Assembly: GCA_020054095.1 (NCBI GenBank)
Contig: JAGVMA010000050.1
Coordinates: 18,475-82,474 of the forward strand
Origin: Bacteroidia bacterium
Lineage (GTDB): Bacteria > Bacteroidota > Bacteroidia > JADZBD01
Direction: 5' to 3'
DNA: 64,000 nt
Made by a program: the position numbers and the translations under genes. The notes beneath the pieces were generated by a model that saw only the letters and a list, made by a program, of their open reading frames with translations, was not told where the DNA came from and made no database searches. This document shows, piece by piece, positions 60,897-64,000 of the stretch. How positions within the stretch are numbered: position 1 is the first letter of the stretch; every line of letters starts with the position of its first letter.

Positions 60897-61530
60897 TTTT
60901 CTTTTTTGCGATACGGTGTTTTATTACCTCAATAATAATTGGCAGAATAGAAATGAAAATAATGATGAGCGCTACTTTGCCAATGTTATTTCGGATGATG
61001 GGAATTTCGCCAAAAAAATAACCGGCAAAAGTCATGCTGCCAATCCAAAGTGCGCCACCTAAAACATCAAACGATAGAAAACGCTCGTATTTCATTTTGC
61101 CCACGCCTGCCACAAAAGGCGCAAAGGTGCGCACAAGCGGAACAAAACGTGCCATGATGATTGTTTTAACTCCATACTTTTCGTAGAACGATTGTGTTTT
61201 ATCCAAGTACTCTTGTTTCACAATATTTTTTCCGCGTATTTTAATTTGGAAAACTTTTAAGCCAATTGTTCTTCCTATCCAATAGTTGCAATTATCGCCC
61301 AAAACAGCGGCAATAAATAGGAGTAGAAATAAAAAGCCAATGTCCATGTATCCAAGTTTTGCAAAAAGTCCGGCTGTGAATAGTAATGAATCGCCCGGCA
61401 AAAAGGGCATAGCAACCAAACCTGTTTCAATAAAAATTACGGCAAATAAAATTACATAAACTGTGGTGCCGTATTCTTTAAACAGCCAATCGAAGTCTAA
61501 ATTAATGATATGCTCAAAAAGTTCTAACAA
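60889..61530 (-). CDS. DedA-family membrane protein
   Basis: A 213-residue protein with about five hydrophobic segments. FIETGLVAMPFLPGDSLLFTAG, DNCNYWIGRTIG, KYGVKTIIMARFVPLVRTFAPFVAG and GALWIGSMTFAGYFFGE are the DedA/SNARE-associated motifs (conserved acidic Glu, GDS and the R-x-VP-x-R region). Members act as proton-dependent lipid scramblases or flippases, with undecaprenyl phosphate recycling shown for some (established for certain homologues, not for this one). It lies in the rhodanese-DedA-aroE minus-strand run. Confidence 0.92.
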   Translation of the reverse strand: MLELFEHIINLDFDWLFKEYGTTVYVILFAVIFIETGLVAMPFLPGDSLLFTAGLFAKLGYMDIGFLFLLLFIAAVLGDNCNYWIGRTIGLKVFQIKIRGKNIVKQEYLDKTQSFYEKYGVKTIIMARFVPLVRTFAPFVAGVGKMKYERFLSFDVLGGALWIGSMTFAGYFFGEIPIIRNNIGKVALIIIFISILPIIIEVIKHRIAKKKNG

Positions 61531-61542
61531 GAAATTATACGC

Positions 61543-61860
61543 TTAATATTTAGGCATGGTTGTATCCACTTCATCGGCCCAAGCCAATATGCCGCCTTTT
61601 AAATTATAAAGATTGTTAAAACCGTGCTGCGATTGCAGCGCTTGTATAACAGCAGCCGAGCGTTTTCCGCTGCGACAATGCACAACCACTTTTTTGTCTT
61701 TTGAAATTTTTTCGATGTTGTTCATCACTTCGGCCATAGGTATAAGCTCACCACCTATTTGGCAAATTTCAAATTCGTGTTCTTCGCGAACATCAATTAA
61801 CTGAAAATTTTCTCCAGCATCTTTCATGCGTTTTAATTCGATAGCTGTTATTTCTTGCAT
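61543..61860 (-). CDS. single-domain rhodanese
   Basis: A 105-residue rhodanese-like protein. LIDVREEHEFEICQIGGELIPM and the active-site loop HCRSGKRS with Cys62 are diagnostic of a sulfurtransferase of the GlpE/PspE size, without a signal peptide, so cytosolic. It is the first gene of the minus-strand run with a DedA gene 12 bases downstream. The physiological sulfur acceptor is unknown. Confidence 0.92.
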   Translation of the reverse strand: MQEITAIELKRMKDAGENFQLIDVREEHEFEICQIGGELIPMAEVMNNIEKISKDKKVVVHCRSGKRSAAVIQALQSQHGFNNLYNLKGGILAWADEVDTTMPKY

Positions 61861-61883
61861 AGCTTATTTGTTTTTGGGCTGAA

Positions 61884-61891
61884 CAAAAATA
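61884..61891 (-). promoter_or_regulatory. candidate -7 element for the rhodanese-DedA-aroE run
   Basis: On the minus strand TATTTTTG matches TAnnTTTG and lies 24 bases upstream of the rhodanese ATG at 61860. No TTG is found at the -33 distance. Confidence 0.4.
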
Positions 61892-61960
61892 GCAATATTG
61901 TTTTATCATATATTTTTATTGTTCTTATAAAAAACCGATATTTGAAAAAAAATAGTTTGT

Positions 61961-62203
61961 ATGAATGCATCAGATGCAATACGGAATAATATTATTGACA
62001 AGCTTCTAACTATATCAAATAAAAGCTATTTAGCTGCACTTAAAAATCTGATAGAAAGTAGTGGTATTGATAAGGGCAAGGTAAAACTATCGAAAGAGCA
62101 GACCATTATGCTTGAACTAAGTGAAGTGGATATAAGAGAAGGGAAAATGGTTTCGCAAAACGAGATTGACAAAGCTGATTTGAAATGGCTAAAAGAAATG
62201 TAG
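61961..62203 (+). CDS. putative antitoxin of a ParE/RelE-type pair
   Basis: An 80-residue protein, mostly helical, with a C-terminal acidic stretch (LELSEVDIREGKMVSQNEID then KADLKWLKEM) typical of small antitoxins that wrap a ParE/RelE toxin. I see no clear DNA-binding domain, though the N-terminal part is the likely dimerising and DNA-binding region. Its stop overlaps the toxin start by 19 bases, the usual antitoxin-first arrangement. Confidence 0.75.
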   Translation: MNASDAIRNNIIDKLLTISNKSYLAALKNLIESSGIDKGKVKLSKEQTIMLELSEVDIREGKMVSQNEIDKADLKWLKEM

Positions 62204-62493
62204 CGTGGACAGAAACCGCCCAACTGCAACGAAGAGCAATATTGATTTATTGGGTTAAGAAAAACAAATCAACTGTTTATGCCGTTAAGTTAGTTTCGTT
62301 GATAAAAGAGCGGATAGATTTAATACAAAAAAATCCATTTACATTTCAGGAAACTGAATTTAAAAGCACACGCGTATCGGCAATGGGGCATTTCAGTATT
62401 TTCTACAAAGTTTATCCTCGCAAAATAATCATCACCGCATTTTGGGATAACAGGCAAGACCCGAAAAAATTATTAGCAATAATTAAAAAATAA
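62185..62493 (+). CDS. ParE/RelE-superfamily toxin
   Basis: A 102-residue basic protein with ParE/RelE features: VAWTETAQLQRRAILIYWVK (helix 1), LIKERIDLIQKNPF (helix 2), and the C-terminal strand block RVSAMGHFSIFYKVYPRKIIITAFWDNRQDPKKL, with the family R and the FWDNRQDP element. Members of this fold either cleave ribosome-bound mRNA (RelE) or inhibit gyrase (ParE); the sequence does not settle which. Encoded directly downstream of its antitoxin. Confidence 0.85.
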   Translation: MAKRNVAWTETAQLQRRAILIYWVKKNKSTVYAVKLVSLIKERIDLIQKNPFTFQETEFKSTRVSAMGHFSIFYKVYPRKIIITAFWDNRQDPKKLLAIIKK

Positions 62494-62500
62494 TTTGCCA

Positions 62501-63781
62501 ATGCTGAAAGAAATATTTCCGGATAGAAAAGCGATGATGCTGGTAACTATAGCCGCATTGGGCTATTTTGTGGATATCTATGATTTGGTTTTATTCAATG
62601 TGGTAAAGCGTGAAAGCTTAGAATTTATTCTCGGCAAAGATTCGCCATTGATAAAAGACACTGGTATTTTTTTGTTTAATATGCAAATGCTCGGCATGCT
62701 GATTGGCGGCATTTTGTGGGGAGTGTGGGGCGATAAAAAAGGACGCATCACTGTTTTGTTTGGCTCTATACTGCTCTATTCGGCTGCTAATATTATTAAT
62801 GCTTTTACGTATAATATTACTGCTTATGCAATGGTGCGCGTTATTGCCGGCATTGGTTTGGCAGGCGAATTAGGGGCAGGCATAACCTTAGTGAGCGAAA
62901 CATTACACAAAGAAAAACGCGGCTACGGCACCATGATTATTGTAACCTTTGGCGCATTGGGTGCTGTGCTGGCATCTTTGGTGGCAAATAAGGGCGCATA
63001 TTTTTCTGAGATTATTTACAAAATAACATCGGTGCAATTACAAAACTGGCAAGTAGCTTATGTGGTGGGTGGCTTGCTTGGCCTTATGCTACTTGTAATG
63101 CGAATGGGCACTTTAGAAAGCGGCATGTTTAAATCAGTAAAACAATCGGGCGTTACTAAGGGCGATTTTTTTATGCTTTTCAGAAACAAAAAACGTGCAC
63201 TAAAATACATCTGCTGTATTTTAATTGGCTTGCCGGTGTGGTATGTAATTGGTGTATTGGTTGCATTATCCGAAGATGTTTTTGGGAAAGAATTTGGCAT
63301 TGAAGGAATTAAAAACGGACAAGCGGTTATGTACGCTTATATCGGCCTATCCGTTGGCGATTTAATTAGTGGCATCATCAGCCAAGTTTTAAAGAGCAGA
63401 AAAAAAGTGGTTTATATTTATTTAGTGTTCAATGTGATTTTGGTTGTCTATTTTTTATTCGGGATGTATGGCGCAAGTCAGGCGCATTATTATTTTATTT
63501 GTTTTATGCTTGGCGCTGCTACGGGCTATTGGGCAATTTTTGTAACCATTGCGTCCGAGCAATTTGGCACCAATATACGCTCAACGGTAACCAACACGGT
63601 ACCTAATTTTGTGCGCGGTGCAGTAATACCTATCACTAATTCGTTCAAATACCTTGCGCCTGCATTAGGCACCATAGCCGGTGCGATGGTGGTGGGAGCA
63701 GCATCTGTTTTGCTTGCACTTATTGCAACCATTTATATCACCGAAAGTTTTAGTAAAGATTTAAATTATACGGAGGAATAA
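62501..63781 (+). CDS. MFS transporter
   Basis: A 426-residue major facilitator with 12 predicted helices. The loop WGVWGDKKGRITVLFGSIL at about 71-90 is the MFS signature between helices 2 and 3 (G-x-x-x-D-x-x-G-R), GIGLAGELGAGITLVSE forms helix 4, and a large central loop follows helix 6 (VKQSGVTKGDFFMLFRNKKR). The acidic residue of helix 1 (DIYDLVLFNVV) may couple to protons. Substrate unknown. The frame could start at a TTG six bases upstream, but the ATG at 62501 is preferred. Confidence 0.9.
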   Translation: MLKEIFPDRKAMMLVTIAALGYFVDIYDLVLFNVVKRESLEFILGKDSPLIKDTGIFLFNMQMLGMLIGGILWGVWGDKKGRITVLFGSILLYSAANIINAFTYNITAYAMVRVIAGIGLAGELGAGITLVSETLHKEKRGYGTMIIVTFGALGAVLASLVANKGAYFSEIIYKITSVQLQNWQVAYVVGGLLGLMLLVMRMGTLESGMFKSVKQSGVTKGDFFMLFRNKKRALKYICCILIGLPVWYVIGVLVALSEDVFGKEFGIEGIKNGQAVMYAYIGLSVGDLISGIISQVLKSRKKVVYIYLVFNVILVVYFLFGMYGASQAHYYFICFMLGAATGYWAIFVTIASEQFGTNIRSTVTNTVPNFVRGAVIPITNSFKYLAPALGTIAGAMVVGAASVLLALIATIYITESFSKDLNYTEE

Positions 63782-63973
63782 AATTCAGAAGCCAAAGTGC
63801 CGTGCATTATTGTGCCCTGACACTTTTTTTAGAAAAAAGTATCAAGAAGAAGAACACAAATAACTTCTTTTCGTTTTGCTCTTTTTACTAAAATCAAAGT
63901 TTTTCATTCCACCACAAATCGAAGATTCATTAGTTCAATTAGAAAGCAGTTATCGTAGAATAAATTTTTCAGC
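63782..63973. other. intergenic region without recognisable gene
   Basis: A 192-base AT-rich stretch between the MFS gene and the last start codon. It contains a weak A/T stem (ACTTTTTTT and AAAAAAGT near 63820-63841) that could terminate the MFS transcript but has no GC content. Nothing else is evident. Confidence 0.3.
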
Positions 63974-64000
63974 ATGGCACACATCGCCTTTTTTATTGCA
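63974..64000 (+). CDS. possible N-terminus of a glycosyltransferase (window edge)
   Basis: The last 27 bases read MAHIAFFIA from an ATG at 63974. This opening is seen in GT1/MGT-type glycosyltransferases, but nine codons are too few to assign a family or even prove coding. Upstream there is a plausible A-rich leader. Confidence 0.25.

Noticed and set aside
1..64000. tRNA, rRNA, riboswitches and insertion sequences
   Set aside because: No cloverleaf with a conserved T-arm, no rRNA segment, no transposase reading frame and no riboswitch-like conserved leader were recognised by eye; short or unusual ones could be missed.

Overview
The window reads as chromosomal DNA of a Bacteroidota bacterium, probably a gliding, T9SS-bearing member of the Chitinophagales/Sphingobacteriales/Flavobacteriales type (inference). 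The evidence is an AT-rich composition with A-rich leaders and no Shine-Dalgarno boxes, promoter-like TAnnTTTG elements, several secreted proteins ending in type IX secretion sorting domains (types A and B), the gliding genes gldF and gldG, a DUF1501/DUF1800 pair, and PKD, LamG and beta-propeller surface proteins. I saw no rRNA, tRNA, CRISPR array, insertion sequence or prophage.

Layout. 1-3007 (minus): a YwqK/MORN-type protein split by a one-base frameshift, mnmA, a lipoprotein and the start of another secreted protein. 3141-8107 (plus): three consecutive T9SS cargo proteins, namely one with a peptidase S74 self-cleaving domain and two paralogous six-repeat propellers. 8116-10958 (minus): a compact four-gene GDP-D-glycero-alpha-D-manno-heptose pathway (hddA, gmhA, hddC, gmhB). 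11103-12716: a LamG surface protein ending in a repeat-derived terminator. 12781-15256 (minus): lysC and lysA. 15393-18860: gldF, gldG and a DUF4340 gene. 18882-31k: a VWA membrane protein, fabG, an outer-membrane barrel, DUF1501/DUF1800, ddl, a small membrane protein, an acyltransferase, rdgB and a 1047-residue PKD protein.

32068-46406 (plus) is a polysaccharide locus of 13 tightly packed genes using ABC-transporter export: Wzm and Wzt (with a C-terminal glycan-binding domain), six glycosyltransferases or likely glycosyltransferases, two methyltransferases, an RffA-type sugar aminotransferase next to a formyltransferase-fold protein, and an AsnB-type amidotransferase. It is followed by a convergent polytopic membrane protein and galE. 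The heptose and galactose nucleotide-sugar genes plausibly feed this or related surface glycans.

48814-55843 carries rlmH, DUF4783, nadC, a YihY/BrkB protein, a frameshifted zinc-ribbon methyltransferase and a large M1 metallopeptidase. 55844-57378 holds two islands of short dispersed inverted repeats around a TPR gene and a truncated ORF6N gene. 57379-64000 carries a T9SS type-B protein, aroE, a DedA protein, a rhodanese, a ParE/RelE-type toxin-antitoxin pair, an MFS transporter and perhaps the first codons of a further gene.

The most notable signal is that four genes are broken or displaced by exactly one base at A tracts (2608-2614, 3144-3147, 45378-45388, 51865-51879). In each case restoring one base rebuilds a complete protein with an expected motif. 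These could be phase variation, transcriptional slippage or homopolymer sequencing error; the sequence alone does not decide. The second signal is the mosaic of short hairpin repeats, one of which forms a terminator and another of which coincides with the truncated end of a gene.
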